A stretch of 64,000 nt of DNA, from positions 21,274,372 through 21,338,371 of the forward strand of contig JAKGHH010000004.1 in assembly GCA_022828595.1 (NCBI GenBank), given 5' to 3'. The number at the start of each line of letters is the position of its first letter. Within the stretch, counting starts at the first letter, position 1. Position numbers and translations under genes: made by a program. Below, piece by piece: positions 46,754 to 59,080 of this stretch. The notes below the pieces were generated by a model. The model did no database searches. It was not told the origin of the DNA and saw only the letters and a program-made list of their open reading frames with translations. Source of the stretch: Nelumbo lutea (Eukaryota > Streptophyta > Magnoliopsida > Proteales > Nelumbonaceae).

Positions 46754-47829
46754 AGATGTTTTAACATGTATACTGCACTAACCTATATCTAAGTACTTCA
46801 CCCATCCCATTCTAATTCCATATGAAACATCTTTCTCCTTTTTCTCCCTTGTCATGGATTATCAAAGAAAGGTAATGAGAGAGGTTGAATTGATATAGTG
46901 ATATATCTCCATTCTCTGAATCTTATAATTAGATCTCAACTATACCCTAATACCTATTTCACTCACTATTAATTTATATGAATATATTTTATCTTGGTCC
47001 GACTTGTTTTAAAACCTCTTATCTAAAAGAAATTTGTTTGCGAATCTAATTTTACATTTAATCTTTTCAATTTCATGGATTAGTATTATGTCGTAAAAAA
47101 ATCAACATGAACTACATGCTCAAAAAATAGTTGATCAATTCACCCATGAAGAGGAGCAACTGCTACAAACTTTTCTGACGTCTCATGAATACTTTTTCAC
47201 CATACCAAATTTTCTTTACCACTTTTACCATGGTTCCCTGGTAAATAAGAACATTTTGCATTTTCGGACCAAATTAACCATATTACTTATTGTTAGGATG
47301 CAAGTATGAATGAATGGTATGGGATAAGAGAGTCAAAGCAATTATGTATAAGATTGGCCCACAGCAAGGTTTTAAAACTGATTCGGATTGAAACCGTTCT
47401 GGCACCAGTTTTTGGGTTGACGGTTTGACTGTTTGGTTTCAACAGTTGGTTTGTTTTAGTTTAAAAAATAAAATATGAAAAGTAATTAAAATAAAAAGGT
47501 CAAAAACCATTGAAGGGTTGACGGTTTAACTGCCTGAATCAGCTGGTCATATACCAATTCAATGATTTTTGGTCAAGGATCGGGTTTAGGGTAAAATAGA
47601 ACCAATTTTATGGATGATTTTGAGCCGAATGGTCCAACCCTCCAGGTAAATGGCAATTCAAAAACACAAGTTCACAACCTAATAGTTTAAGTTTTTAGGT
47701 TAAAAGATGGTACAATTATTATGTGTAATTATTCTGTTTCAATCAAAATCTAGATATTTGTATCTTTAAAATAAAATTAAATCCACTGATACACACCAAA
47801 CTCTATTGGCTTTATTATATTAAATTAAA
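46754..47829. other. Intergenic region after the U-box gene
   Basis: The first few hundred bases should contain the U-box gene 3' UTR. The remainder is AT-rich; a degenerate ACCGGTT/GGTTGACGGTT-type repeat lies around 47368-47660. No exon seen. Confidence 0.5.
47368..47660. repeat. Degenerate repeat related to the CATGG-TTTTTAAAA MITE family
   Basis: It starts GGTTTTAAAACTGATTCGG and contains GGCACCAGTTTTTGGGTTGA, GGTTTGACTG and GGTTTAACTG words like the interior of 14381-14668. A related fragment (GGCCACCAGTTTCTGGGTTG) lies near 35233-35252. Borders are uncertain. Confidence 0.4.
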
Positions 47830-48338
47830 GGGTAAGTTGCTGAAATCTCCCCCATAAGTTTGGTAATTACAATTACATCCCTTGAACTTTTTAACATTGT
47901 TGCAAATAGATACTCTTTGTTAGAATCCTCTAATAAGAGCCACAAAAAAATGTCCAAAATACTATATAGTAATTGTGGAAGCTGATTTCTGCAGGAAAAG
48001 CAATACAAACTTTATGACCAACAACAGATAAAAGAGTTTTTAAAATTGCAACTTTAATCAATTAATATGAAGTGAAATTTTGGAAAATGAATCAATTTTA
48101 GAAAAGAGATTGGAAGGGCTTGGGATAACCACTGATAAGAAAAAAAAAATTGAAAAATAAACATTTTGGACAAAAGTTACTGGATGGGTATTATGGACAT
48201 TTTGATGCCTCTTATTAGAGGATTTTCATAAACGAGGTCTACTTGAAATTATGTTAAAAAAGTTCAAGGGCGATGATTGCAATTACCAAACTTAAAAGGA
48301 AAGTTTCAGCAACGGTTAGAGGTTTAAGCAATTTACCC
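47830..48338. mobile_element. Mutator-like MITE with about 120-bp inverted ends
   Basis: The left end GGGTAAGTTGCTGAAATCTC and the inverted right end GGGTAAATTGCTTAAACCTC stay similar for roughly 120 bp, both passing through AAGTTTGGTAATTRCAAT, TTGAACTTTTTAACAT and AATCCTCTAATAAGAG. The flanks TAAATTAAA and TCAATTAAA agree at 7 of 9, fitting the 9-bp duplication of Mutator-like elements. No transposase. Confidence 0.75.
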
Positions 48339-48664
48339 TCAATTAAATTGACATGCTTAGCCAAATTGAAACAAGCCAAGTCGCTAAGTCCTTGACTCCT
48401 TTGTCTTAAGCCAACTCATTCCCTCATGAAGACCTTCTCAACCACTACCATATAAAATTCTCCCAGATTAGAGGAAGTCTCAACTAATCTACATATTGGT
48501 ATAATTGACATTGTCAAGACTGGATATACTTTAAGTTTCCTAATTGCAAATTTCCTATGCATTCAGCTCCTTTCTGGTTTTTTTACATCTAGAATTCAAT
48601 TCGGTAGCAAGGTTCAGTTTGTTCAAATATTTGGGTTCACTCTCTGTTTCACGAAGAAACGAAG
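48339..48664. other. Promoter and 5' UTR region of the SAM/PRXL2 gene
   Basis: It lies between a MITE and the ATG at 48665. The sequence immediately before the ATG (CACGAAGAAACGAAG) is a typical A/G-rich plant leader. No distinct TATA box was assigned. Confidence 0.5.
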
Positions 48665-51600
48665 ATGGCATCTTTCTCAATGGAGGATTTTGTTGTTAAT
48701 GGTGTTCTGAAAGGACTGCTTCCAAAGCTGTTGGAAGAAGGCTGGGATGATGTACCTACTCTGAAGATAATGAATTCGAAGGATATGGATGCAATAAACA
48801 TGGCCCAGCAACAAAGGTTGATTTATAATACAAATTGGTCATTCTATGTTTGTATATTATTCTTTTCAATCAATCACCCGATTGGCAAAAGCTAGTTTAT
48901 TCCCTTGAAAAAAAAAGAATTTTTGAAACTAGTATTGGTTATAGAACTGTCGTCTTCTTAATTCTATATATGATTTGCTTGTTCTGGATTGTGAGTTTTA
49001 GACAATAATCTTCTCTGCAACATCATTCACTTCTGATGAGGGCAGATTTGGCCCTCCAATGAAATTGTGACATGTGGCACCTCGTGACAATTAGGAAAAC
49101 ACCCAGCCAACAAACTTACGAAGCTGGTGACCCACCTGGGCACCAGTCTGGCCGGCCTGGCGCGACCTGCGCGTGGACTGACGTGCGCCTGCGCGACCTG
49201 CGCAAACTGCACGCGGCACACGCGGTCAGCGCGAACTACGCGCGGCGCGCGCACGGCCTGCGCGAGCTGGCCGACTTGGACCAGCCTAGCGCATGATCCG
49301 GCCAAGCCGCCCATAAGGCACCCACCGACAAACCTTGCCTAGACACTGACCCGCTGACTGACACAGGCGTCAGCTTGACGACCTGGTCTAGACACTGACC
49401 CGTCGACTGACACAGGCGCCAGCTTGACGACCTGGTCTAGACACTGACCCGTCGACTGACACAGGCGCCGACCTGACGACCTGGCCTAGACACTAACCTG
49501 CCGACTGACGCAGGCGCCCCCTAACAACCCGGCCCAGGCACTGGTCGCCTGACACAAGCGCCAGCCTGACGACCTCGAGGAGTTCACCACCGTACCCCGG
49601 TTCTGACAGGATGCGACGAGTCTTACCGTTTGGAGGCTTTTTACCCACCTAACCCGCGAGGACTCCGGTATATAAAGACCTCACCCCCCAAAGGGGAGGG
49701 GATGAAAAAAGGGAAGTAACCCTGCTCTCTAGCTCTCTCATATTATCTTCAAAGCTCTCTATAATAAGAGTGCTAACTTAAGTGTCGGAGAGCCCCCACC
49801 GGGAAAATACCCCCGGGACCTCTGATTCAGTTCCTGCAGGTCCTTCAACTCCCGCCACCTACAAAGAGGAGGAAAAGATGGAGTTCTCAGAGGTCCCCCA
49901 GCTCCCGCCACCTACAAAGAGGAGGAAAAGATGGAGTTCTCGTAGGTTCCTCAGCTCCCGCCACCTACAAAGAGGAGGAAAATATGAAGTTCTCGCAGGT
50001 CCCTTATCTCCCGCTGCCTACAAAGGAAAGAAGACCACCTCATGCTGAGGGCAGTCGGATTGCGCCGCACCAGGGAGCTCCAGCATTCTCTAAGTCACCA
50101 GCCGCCTAGTAGGCAGTTCGCCAACGAGCAGTTCGCCACCAAATAGTTTGCCACCAAGCAGTTCGCCACCAAGCAGTTCGCCACTAGGCAGTTCGCCACC
50201 AGGCAGTTCGCCACTAGGAAGCTCGCCACCAGGCAGTTCGCCACCAAACAATTTGCCACCGGGCAGTTCACCACCAGGCAGTTCGCCCCTAGGCAGTTCT
50301 CCACCGAGCAGTTCGCCAGTAGCCAGTTCACCACCAAGTAGCTCATCACTAAGGCACGCCACCACCGGGTCAAATAACGAGGTACTTAGCCAAAAAATTT
50401 TACACCACAAAACATTGGTACGTGGCCGAAAACGGTTACATCAACTTCTAATTAGAAAGAAAAACTCTAAGACTCGACTGGGTATCATTCTTCTTTAATG
50501 AAGTTTCTTTTTAAGAGCATTAAGGAATTCATTCAGTTTGAATCATCTAATTATTGGGTTATAATTAAAGATATTAATTGATATAATATTTGATGATGCC
50601 GTTTTCGGCCACGTACCAATGTTTTGTGATGTAAGATTTTTTAGCTAAGTACCTCGTTATTTGACTCGGTGGTGGCGTGCCTTAGTGATGAGCTACTTGG
50701 TGGCGAACTCCCTGGGGGAGAACTGCTTGGTGACGAACTGCTTGGTGGCGAACTGCTTGGTGGCGAACTGCCCGGTGGCGAGCCCCCTAGTGGAGAGCTA
50801 CTTGGTGACAAACTGTCAGGTGGCGAACTACCTGGTGGTGAACTGCCTGGTGGCGAACTGTCTAGTGGTGCTCCCTGGTGGCGAACTACCTGGGGGTGAA
50901 CTGCTTGGTGGCAAACTGCCTGGGGGCGAACTGCCTGGTGGTGAACTCCCTGGTGGCGAACTGCCTGGTGGCGAGCTGCTGGTGGCGAGCTGCCTGGTGG
51001 TGAACTGCCTGGTGGCGAACTGCCTGGTGGTGAACTCCCTGGTGGAGAACTGCCTGATGGCGAACTGCCAGGTGGCGAGTTGCCTACTAGGCGGCCGATG
51101 CCTTAGAGAATGCTGGAGCTCCCTGGTGCGGCGCAATCCGACTGCCCTCAGGATGAGGTGGTCTTCTTTCCTTTGTAAGCTGCGGGAGATGAGGGACTTG
51201 CGAGAACTTCATCTTTTCCTCCTCTTTGTAGGTGGCGGGAGCTGAAGGACCTACGGAAACTGAATCAGAGGTCCCGGGGGTATTTTCCCGGTGGGGGGCT
51301 CTCCGACGCTTAAGTTAGCACTCTTATTGTAGAGAGCTTTGAAGATAATACGAGAGAGCTAGAGAGTAGGGTTACCTCTCTTTTCTTCCATCCCTCTCCC
51401 CTTTGGGGGGTGAGGTCTTTATATACCAGAGTCCTTGCGGGTTAGGTGGGTGAAAAGCCTCCAAACGGTAAGACTTGACGCATCCTGTCAGAACCGGGGT
51501 ACGGTGGTGAACTCCTCGAGGTCGTCAGTCTGGCGATTGTGTCAGGCGGCCAGGTCGGCGCCTGGGCCGGGTTGTCAGAGGGGTGCCTGTGTCAGCCAGC

Positions 51601-54600
51601 GGGTCAGTGTCTAGGCCAGGTCGTCAGGTCAACGCCTGTGTCAGTCGGCGAGTTAGTGTCTAGGCCAGGTCATCGGGTCGGCGCCTATGTCAGTCGACGG
51701 GTCAGTGATTAAAACAGGTTGTCAAGCTGGCGCCTGTGTCAGTCGGCGGGTCAGTGTCTAGGCCAGGTTCGTCGGTGGGTGCCTTGGCCGGATCATGCGC
51801 TAGGCTGGTCCAGGTCGGCCAGGTAGTGCAGGCCACACGCCGCACGCAGCTCGCGCAGGCCATGCGCAGTTCGCGCAGGCCATGCGCTAGGCCGCGCGCA
51901 GTTCGTGCAGGCCGCGTGCGCGCCGCGCAGGTCGCGTGTGCCGCACGCAGGTCGCATAGGCGTGCGTCAGGCCGCGCGCAGGTCGCGCCAGGCCGGCCCG
52001 ACTAGTGCCCGGGTGAGTCACCAACTTCGTAAGTTTGTTGGCTGGGTGTTTTCCTAATTGTCACGAGGTGCCACATGTCACAATTTCACTAGAGGGCCAA
52101 ATCTGCCCTCATCAATAGCCCCCCACTCCCGAGCTGATAGTAACTCAGCGAAGGAAGTAGATTTCTTTTGGCCCATAAGTCGATGAGCTAGTAAGTGTTG
52201 ATCCAATTACTAGTGTGGCCCGTAGGCTTTGGGAGCGACTCATAGTCTACTCTTTTTTGACTTTGCCTGTGCCGGAGAGGCGACCGGGTCTTAAGCAGTA
52301 ATGTGGCCTGTAGGCTTTTGGGAGCGACTCGTAGTCTACTCTTTTTCTACTTTTGCCCATGCCGGAGAGGCGACCGGGTCTTAAGCTGTAATGTGGCTCG
52401 TAGGCTTTTGGGAGTGACTCGTAGTCTACTCTTTTTTGACTTTTGCCCGTGCCGGAGAGGCGACCAGGTCTTAAGCAGTAATGTGGCTCGTAGGCTTTTG
52501 GGAGTGATTCGTAGTCTACTCTTTTTTTACTTTGCCCGTGCTGGAGAGGCGACCGGGTCTTAAGCAGTAATGTGGCCCGTAGGCTTGGCCTGTATCAGCT
52601 TCGTAATGCCGGTCACCTACTCCTACAAGAAGCTACTAGGGGCTCGACCTTCGGGGGCAGCACTACTAACTTTAGGTTGCCAGCTCACACGGGAGCCTTG
52701 GAAGGCTCGACCAGTAAGGGCGCCTATGTAGTCAGTTGGCCGCCAACTCCCGCGGAAGCCACGAAGAGCTCATCTTTGTAGGGGGGACGCAGAGAGGACT
52801 GATGTGGCATTATCTGAATTGAAAGTAAGGTTGGTAGAGCTACTTAGTCCGTTAGCTCCCTGCATAGTCTCTGAGTTCATAAAAAATGTAAACTATAAAG
52901 CGATAGCTTCAATTTCTAAAAAGTGAGGACTTAGTTTTGGCAAGATGAGAACTTAGCTTTTGTAGGATGAGAACTTAGCTTTTTGTAGCGTGTTCCCACA
53001 GACGGCGCCAATTGATGATGCCGTTTTCGGCCACGTATCAATGTTTTGTGATGTAAGATTTTTTGGCTAAATACCTCGTTATTTGACCCGATGGTGGCGT
53101 GCCTTAGTGATGAGCTACTCGGTGGCAAACTCCCTGGGGGAGAACTGCTTGGTGACGAACTGCTTGGTGGTGAACTGCCCGGTGGCGAGCCCCCTGGTGG
53201 AGAGCTACTTGGTGACAAACTGCCGGGTGGTGAACTGCCTGGTGGTGCTCCCTGTTGGCGAACTGCCTGGTGGCGAACTGCTTGGTGGCGAACTGCCTGG
53301 TGACGAGCTACCTGGTGGTGAACTCCCTGGTGGCGAACTACCTGATGGCGAACTTCCTGGTGGCGAACTGCCTGGTGGCGAGCTGCCTACTAGGTGGCCG
53401 ATGCCTTAGAGAATGCTGGAGCTCCCTTGTGCGGCGCAATTCGACTACCCTCAGCATGAGGTGGTCTTCTTTCCTTTGTAGGCTGCGGGAGATGAGGGAC
53501 CTGCGAGAACTTCATCTTTTCCTCCTCTTTGTAGGCAGCGGGAGCTGAAGGACCTGCGAGAACTGAATTAGAGGTCCCTAGGGTATTTTCCCGGTGGGGG
53601 GCTCTCCGACGCTTAAGTTAGCACTCTTATTGTAGAGAGCTTTGAAGATAATACAAGAGAGCTAGAGAGCAGGGTTACCTCCCTTTTCTTCCATCCCTCT
53701 CCCCTTTGGGGGGTGAGGTCTTTATATACCGGAGTCCTCGCGGGTTAGGTGGGTGAAAAGCCTCCAAACGGTAAGACTCGTCGCATTCTGTCAGAACCGG
53801 GGTACGGTGGTGAACTCCTTGAGGTCGTTAGGCTGGCGCTTGTGTCAAGCGGCCAGGTTGGTGCCTGGGCCAGGTTGTCAGAGGGGTGCCTGCGTTAGTC
53901 GGCGGGTCAATGTCTAGGCCAGGTCGTCAGGTCAGTGCCTGTGTCAGTCGGCGGGTCAGTGTCTAGGCCAGGTCGTCGGGTCGGCGCCTGTGTCAGTCGG
54001 TGGGTCAGTGTCTAGGCCAGGTTCGTCGGTGGGCGCCTTGGCCGGATCATGCGCTAGGCTGGTCCAAGTCGACCAGGTCGCGCAGACCACACGCCACACG
54101 CAGCTCGCGTAGGTCGCGCGCTAGGCCGCTCGGAGTTCATGCAGGTCGCGCGCGCGCCGCGCAGGTCGCGTGTGCTGCAGCAGCAGGTCGCGCCAAACCG
54201 GCCAGACTGGTGCCCGGGTGGGTCACCAACTTTGTAAGTTTGTTGGCTGGGTGTTTTCCTAGTTGTCACGAGGTGCCACGTTGTGACGGTCTGAAATAGG
54301 CTTAGCCTTGCCTACGCTTGGCAGGCTTACGTTAGGGACATGCCTGTCATTTTCGCCTGTAAGATTTTTGGGAGAACTAATGTCATCTTCAGGCAGACCA
54401 CCAAAAGCTTAACGTACTATTTGAGGAGGGGTGGTCGACCTCCTTGGGTGCCTAACCTTGGCACTCCTAGACCATCATCCCCTTGTGGAGTGGCCCTAGT
54501 TAACGGCTAGCATGGCTACCAGGGTTCCTCATGGGCACACACTTGCTCATGGGGACAGTGTTGGACCGGCATTGCGCTGCCGATACTCAAGGGAGGCTTG

Positions 54601-57600
54601 GCATGCGGACTTGGCTCAAGTACGTCCCTTCACAACGCCAGTCCCTTGCCCAAGCTGAGTGAGCTACCCCGTTGCCCCTGGCGCACGGGTGTGTTCCGTC
54701 CCAAGCGGTTGCCTATCATCATGGCACACAGGTGCCTGTCATCATCGGCTTACAGGAGACCCATCACATCGGTGCCAAGTCACCTCATCGGCGCATGGTC
54801 GCCTTCCATTATGGTTGTCCCCCTCTAGCACATAAGCGGCGCCTCCCATGGACCGGTCTGAGCCAGGAGAGTGCCCCGGCCATTGGACTTAAGGTCATGA
54901 TCCAGTGCTATTGACTTTGGTGGAGCCATCCCATCGGGCAACTCCTATCCGGCCTGCCTTGGCCAAGATGCCGCACGGGTCCTTCCGATGTAGAACTACC
55001 CCCGTAACAGTTGGTATCAGAGCAGGTTGCTCCTCAACGCTCGTGACCCTTACATAGCAACACTAGTGGTGGCGCAATGAAGCACAACAAGGAACTCACC
55101 GACAGGATTAGGCATGGCCTTGCCCATGCAAGGGAGACTGATGAGTCTCTAGGCGATGAAGCCGTTGCAGAGAAGGCCCCAAAGGGTTGCACATCCAAGA
55201 CAAGCAAGCCTGACAAGTCAACTGATATGCTTGCTGCCTTCGACACACGCATCCTTCGCTGTGAAGTGACTATTGGGGAGATGCGTGACCGTGTAGAAGA
55301 AATCCACTTGAATGTGGAAACAATTGAAAGCTCCATGGTGGAGCTAGAAGTCCATTTAAATGACATTATGAATGAGGTCCAAGACGTCCTGCATAGAACC
55401 CAAAAGGAAGTCCTCGGAACAAAATCTCGACAAGAAGGGAGCTCATCTCGATCCAACATCCAAGACCAGGTGGATGAGATGAAAGCTGAATGGATGGCCA
55501 TGAAAGTAGCCATGGCCTCTCCTTCCGACATCCAGACTCAAGTGGATGAACTAAGAGGAGACATGTCGCTCCTCAAGAGACTAGTGGCCAACACTCCCAG
55601 CCCCTCCACAATGCTGGCCCCCACTCATGTGAAGATTCGGGAGCCCACACTGTATGCCGGCTCCCGAGATGCTAGGGAACTTGACAACTTCTTGTGGCAA
55701 ATGGAACAATATTTCCATGCCGCTGGCATTGGTGATGACCTAACACAAATTCGTACAGTGATCATGTATTTGACTGACATTGCTATGCTATGGTGGCGCA
55801 GGTGATGCCAAGACATTGAACGGGGTACGTGCACCATTGAGACATGGGCTGATTTCAAACGAGAGCTAAAGCGGCAATTCTACCCGGAGAACGTGGAGTA
55901 CTTGGTGCGGAAGAAGTTGAAAGCACTGCAACATGGGGACTCACTCCACAATTACGTTAAAGAGTTTTCAGCCCTTACCTTGGAGATCACGGACATGTCC
56001 GACAAGGATTTACTGTTCAACTTCATGGATGGACTGAAGCCATGGGCCGAGCTAGAACTCCAACGCCGCAACGTACAGGACCTCGCCACAGCAATGGCAG
56101 TGGTGGAGCAACTCAATGAGACCGGCTTGTCAGATGAAGAAGCTCCTAAGCCAAAAAGCCCGCGTTCCCCTAATTTGAGTGGGGGAGAAAGTCGCTCACG
56201 CCCTCCGTACGACAACTCCAGTTTCAACAAGCCAGCAAGACAAGACTATGGGAAGAAGCCACAAGGAGAGCAAGGCCCTCAACACCATTACATGCCCAGG
56301 ACCGCTAGGTCCCCAATTTCTTGCTTCCTTTGTGGGGGAAATCACTTGGTTCGCAACTGCCCAACCAAGAAGAAGATCAATGCCCTTGTTGCCAAGCTCA
56401 GTGATGACGAGCAAAGTGATGAGGGAAAGTCTGTGCAGGCGCCAAGAGTGGGCGCCCTTCAACTCTTCAATGCCATGGTGAAGAAAGAGGCCAATCATGG
56501 AAGGCCAAAGAGAGCCCAAAGGGGGGTGAAGTATATAGACATCCTCCTCGGCGGGAAGCCGACTCAAGCCCTTGTTGATACAGGGGCCTCCCACAACTTC
56601 ATTTTAGTTGCCGAGGCCAAGCGACTCAAGCTGAACACCGTGAAAGAGACAGGGTGGATCAAGGCCGTGAACTCCGGGGCAAAGGCGATTGAAGGCACGG
56701 CTCGTGGCGTTGACCTCCAAGTTGGGCCGTGGACAGACAAGATTAATCTTTCAGTTGTACCCCTGGATGACTTCCGAGTTGTCTTGGGAATGGACTTCAT
56801 GAGACAAGCAGAAGTCGCGCTCCTACCTCACATCAACTCTCTGTGCATCTTGGACGAGCGCTGCCCTTGTATGATTCCTGTCTCACCAGCCTTGTAGATA
56901 CTTGGGAAGCAGCTTTCACCCTTGCAGTTGTACCAAGAAGACAGGTCTGCAGCAACGAGGAAGAACCCCTGTCAAGTACCTCACACCGACATTAGAACTG
57001 GTTGGGAAGTCGTCACCAGGAGGAAGTCACCCCCCAGACAGTTCCATTTTCAGCGCCAACACCAATGCCAGCGCCCAAGTCAACACCAGCAACAGCATCA
57101 GCTTCAACGCCAACCACATCAGCAGAAATCGACTTCGCAGCAGAAGCCGCAAGTGCCCGCAACTGGTGGGCCCAACAGAAGAAGACCCAAGGCCGTGTCA
57201 AACCTTGCCCACATCTACTACCACAACCACCGGGGAGAGCGAGTGCCACCCAAGCCATCTAGGGACCGCATTCACATCATCCCTAAGGCTAGTTCCCGTA
57301 GTAGTCCTGTGAGTTACCCTTGGGGAAAAATGCATGGGAGTCCACACCTTAATAATCCAAAAAACCATTTTGATACTTACTTGGCACAAACCTACCCCTT
57401 AACCAAACAGAACCAGCCACTAACATACCTTGAGGCTGCCAGGAAAGGACTTAGCCATAGGAAACCCCAACAGAATGAGCCAACCCGACCATGCCACCAA
57501 AATATGCACCTCGGCCTTGGACGATAGCCGGTTCAGGGAGCAGCAGAAGAACCCTCCTTCCGCAACAGTGACTCTAAGGGAGTAGACGAAGCCGATCTCC

Positions 57601-59036
57601 GAGGATGTAGATCGAATTGAGTGGGGGAGAATGTCACAGGTGACTCCTTCGTCGCGCCATCAAGCACATACAGTGAGCCATCCGAGTGCCAACCGCGTGC
57701 CTTCATGGTGTCAACATGTGTGTCATGGGTGGGCTTTGCTTGTGTTTTGTAAGGGAGACCGCCAATGGCATTATTGTAATTACTTAGTATGCTTTTCCAT
57801 CATTTTGATGTCTCCTATTGTCACTCCCCCAAAAGCTTAACGTGCTCTTTGAAGGGAGGTAGGTAGTCGAGTGAGTTCATGAGCGTGTAAAGGTTAAGCA
57901 CGAGATCCCCTCGACACTTTACTGTGTGCTTGTGCTTACCACTGATTAATGCAATACAAATAGCCTTGTGCTAATTCGTGTGCCATCTTGTTGCCTTTGT
58001 GTTTGTGTTTGCTTTGTTTCGTAAGCTTACTCGCCCATTTCGAGTGCCGCACGGGGCCCCAACGACTACCCCCATGACAACGTGTCACAATTTCACTGGA
58101 GGGCCAAATCTGCCCTCATCAATATTCATTGTCCACTCTTTTCACGATTACAATTTACCATTGATGTTTTGGTTGTTTTTCTGAACACTCTGAAGTCTGG
58201 TTGTTTCAGTTGTAATCTTGTCTAGTTTTTTTCCTTTCCGGTTCCCTTTCTCACATAATCCTTTTAGAAATCTTATAATGTTTTTTCTCCGTGTTATTAT
58301 GCTTGTTTTACTTGCTAGAAACTCTGGTAATTTAGGAAATTGATATGCTCACAAGAATAGGTTCTTTTACATTTTTCCAGATAAAAAAACACAGTAACTG
58401 ATCATGATTTCCTTTTCTCCTGTCTGGTTTTAATTTAGAATGCACTGGGAATAAGGTCATACCTGCATGACCGTGCCTTGATGCAATATGGAGATAAATT
58501 GGAAGCCTATGGGAAGTCTTTGTCCGAGCTTCTTAGCACAAGTAGTCTGGTTCTTTCCTCTCAATTTGGCATGAAAAGAGGACACATTGCCCGTTTTGTG
58601 GATCGAACAAATCCATGTGGGTTTCTGATGCCCCCCTCCCATGCTTTATCTGCTAGAAAGAGAATCATCACACCTTCTACAAGTGAAAGTGCTCATGGAG
58701 AAAATGTAGTGAAACCCTCTGTCAAGAGAAGTGGAAATTTTGATGGATCATTCGAGCAATCTATGGCTGATATTAAGATTAAAGAAGGGCATATCTACAA
58801 AGGTATAGTTGCTGCAGGGCCTGCAGAACCTAGAGCATGTTGTTGTGTGAAATTTCCTCTTGTTGTTGGTGATGTTGCTCCTTATTCTGCTATCGAGAAC
58901 ATCTCAGTTCAGAAACATACTCCCGAGTACAAAATTGGGATGGAGCAGTTGGTGAAAACAAAGGCACCACCGATGAAGGCTTCAGAGCTATGGCGTGACA
59001 AACCAGTGGTACTGTTCTGTGTTAGACGCCCTGGGT

Positions 59037-59080
<44 letters not shown>

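Larger units (their letters stand above)
49034..50443 (+). mobile_element. Solo LTR of the minisatellite-bearing family (copy B)
   Basis: It starts TGATGAGGGCAGATTTGGCC and ends AAACGGTTACATCA, 1410 bp, with perfect ACTTC duplications on both sides (49029-49033, 50444-50448). Order: GC-rich tract (49140-49290), 49-bp repeats (about 49330-49600), TATATAAAG (49670), four 53-bp repeats (49848-50050), 15-bp array (50100-50350). No internal region, so recombination between LTRs has removed it. It lies in intron 1 of the SAM/PRXL2 gene, in the same orientation. Confidence 0.92.
54282..58079 (+). mobile_element. Gag-protease-only Gypsy element (TR-GAG-like) nested in LTR copy D
   Basis: It begins TGTGACGGTCTG and ends CCCCCATGACA. 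ACGT occurs on both sides (54278-54281, 58080-58083), a 4-bp or imperfect 5-bp duplication. It has a TGGTATCAGAGC primer site (55012-55023), one gag-protease frame, then a purine-rich GAGTGGGGGAGAA before a second LTR-like end (57632). No RT, RNase H or integrase is present. The two terminal regions (54282-55009, 728 bp; 57632-58079, 448 bp) share only blocks such as CAAAAGCTTAACGTRCT and GCCGCACGGG, so they have diverged or been rearranged. It lies opposite in orientation to the host element. Confidence 0.8.
50591..58121 (-). mobile_element. Complete non-autonomous LTR element with nested insertion in its 5' LTR
   Basis: Two LTR copies (50591-52114 and 53013-58121) bracket an 898-bp internal region and are flanked by perfect ATATT duplications (50586-50590, 58122-58126). 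On the minus strand the order is LTR, TGGCGCCGTCTGTGGGAA primer site (53010-52993), non-coding interior, purine tract CTCGGGAGTGGGGGGCTAT (52133-52115), LTR. This fixes the orientation as minus. No gag or pol frame exists, so it must move, if at all, with proteins from a relative. The primer and purine tracts match the Athila/Tat style of Gypsy elements. A second retroelement is inserted at 54282-58079. Confidence 0.92.

Noticed and set aside
49072..49342. Plus-strand frames in the GC-rich CGCGCGGC tract
   Set aside because: Short arginine/alanine-rich frames arise from GC-rich repeats in the LTR U3, with no conserved domain.
56922..57527. Glutamine-rich 201-codon frame as a host gene
   Set aside because: It lies between the gag-protease frame and the 3' LTR of a retroelement, so it is at most part of that element; kept only as a note under the gag-only element.
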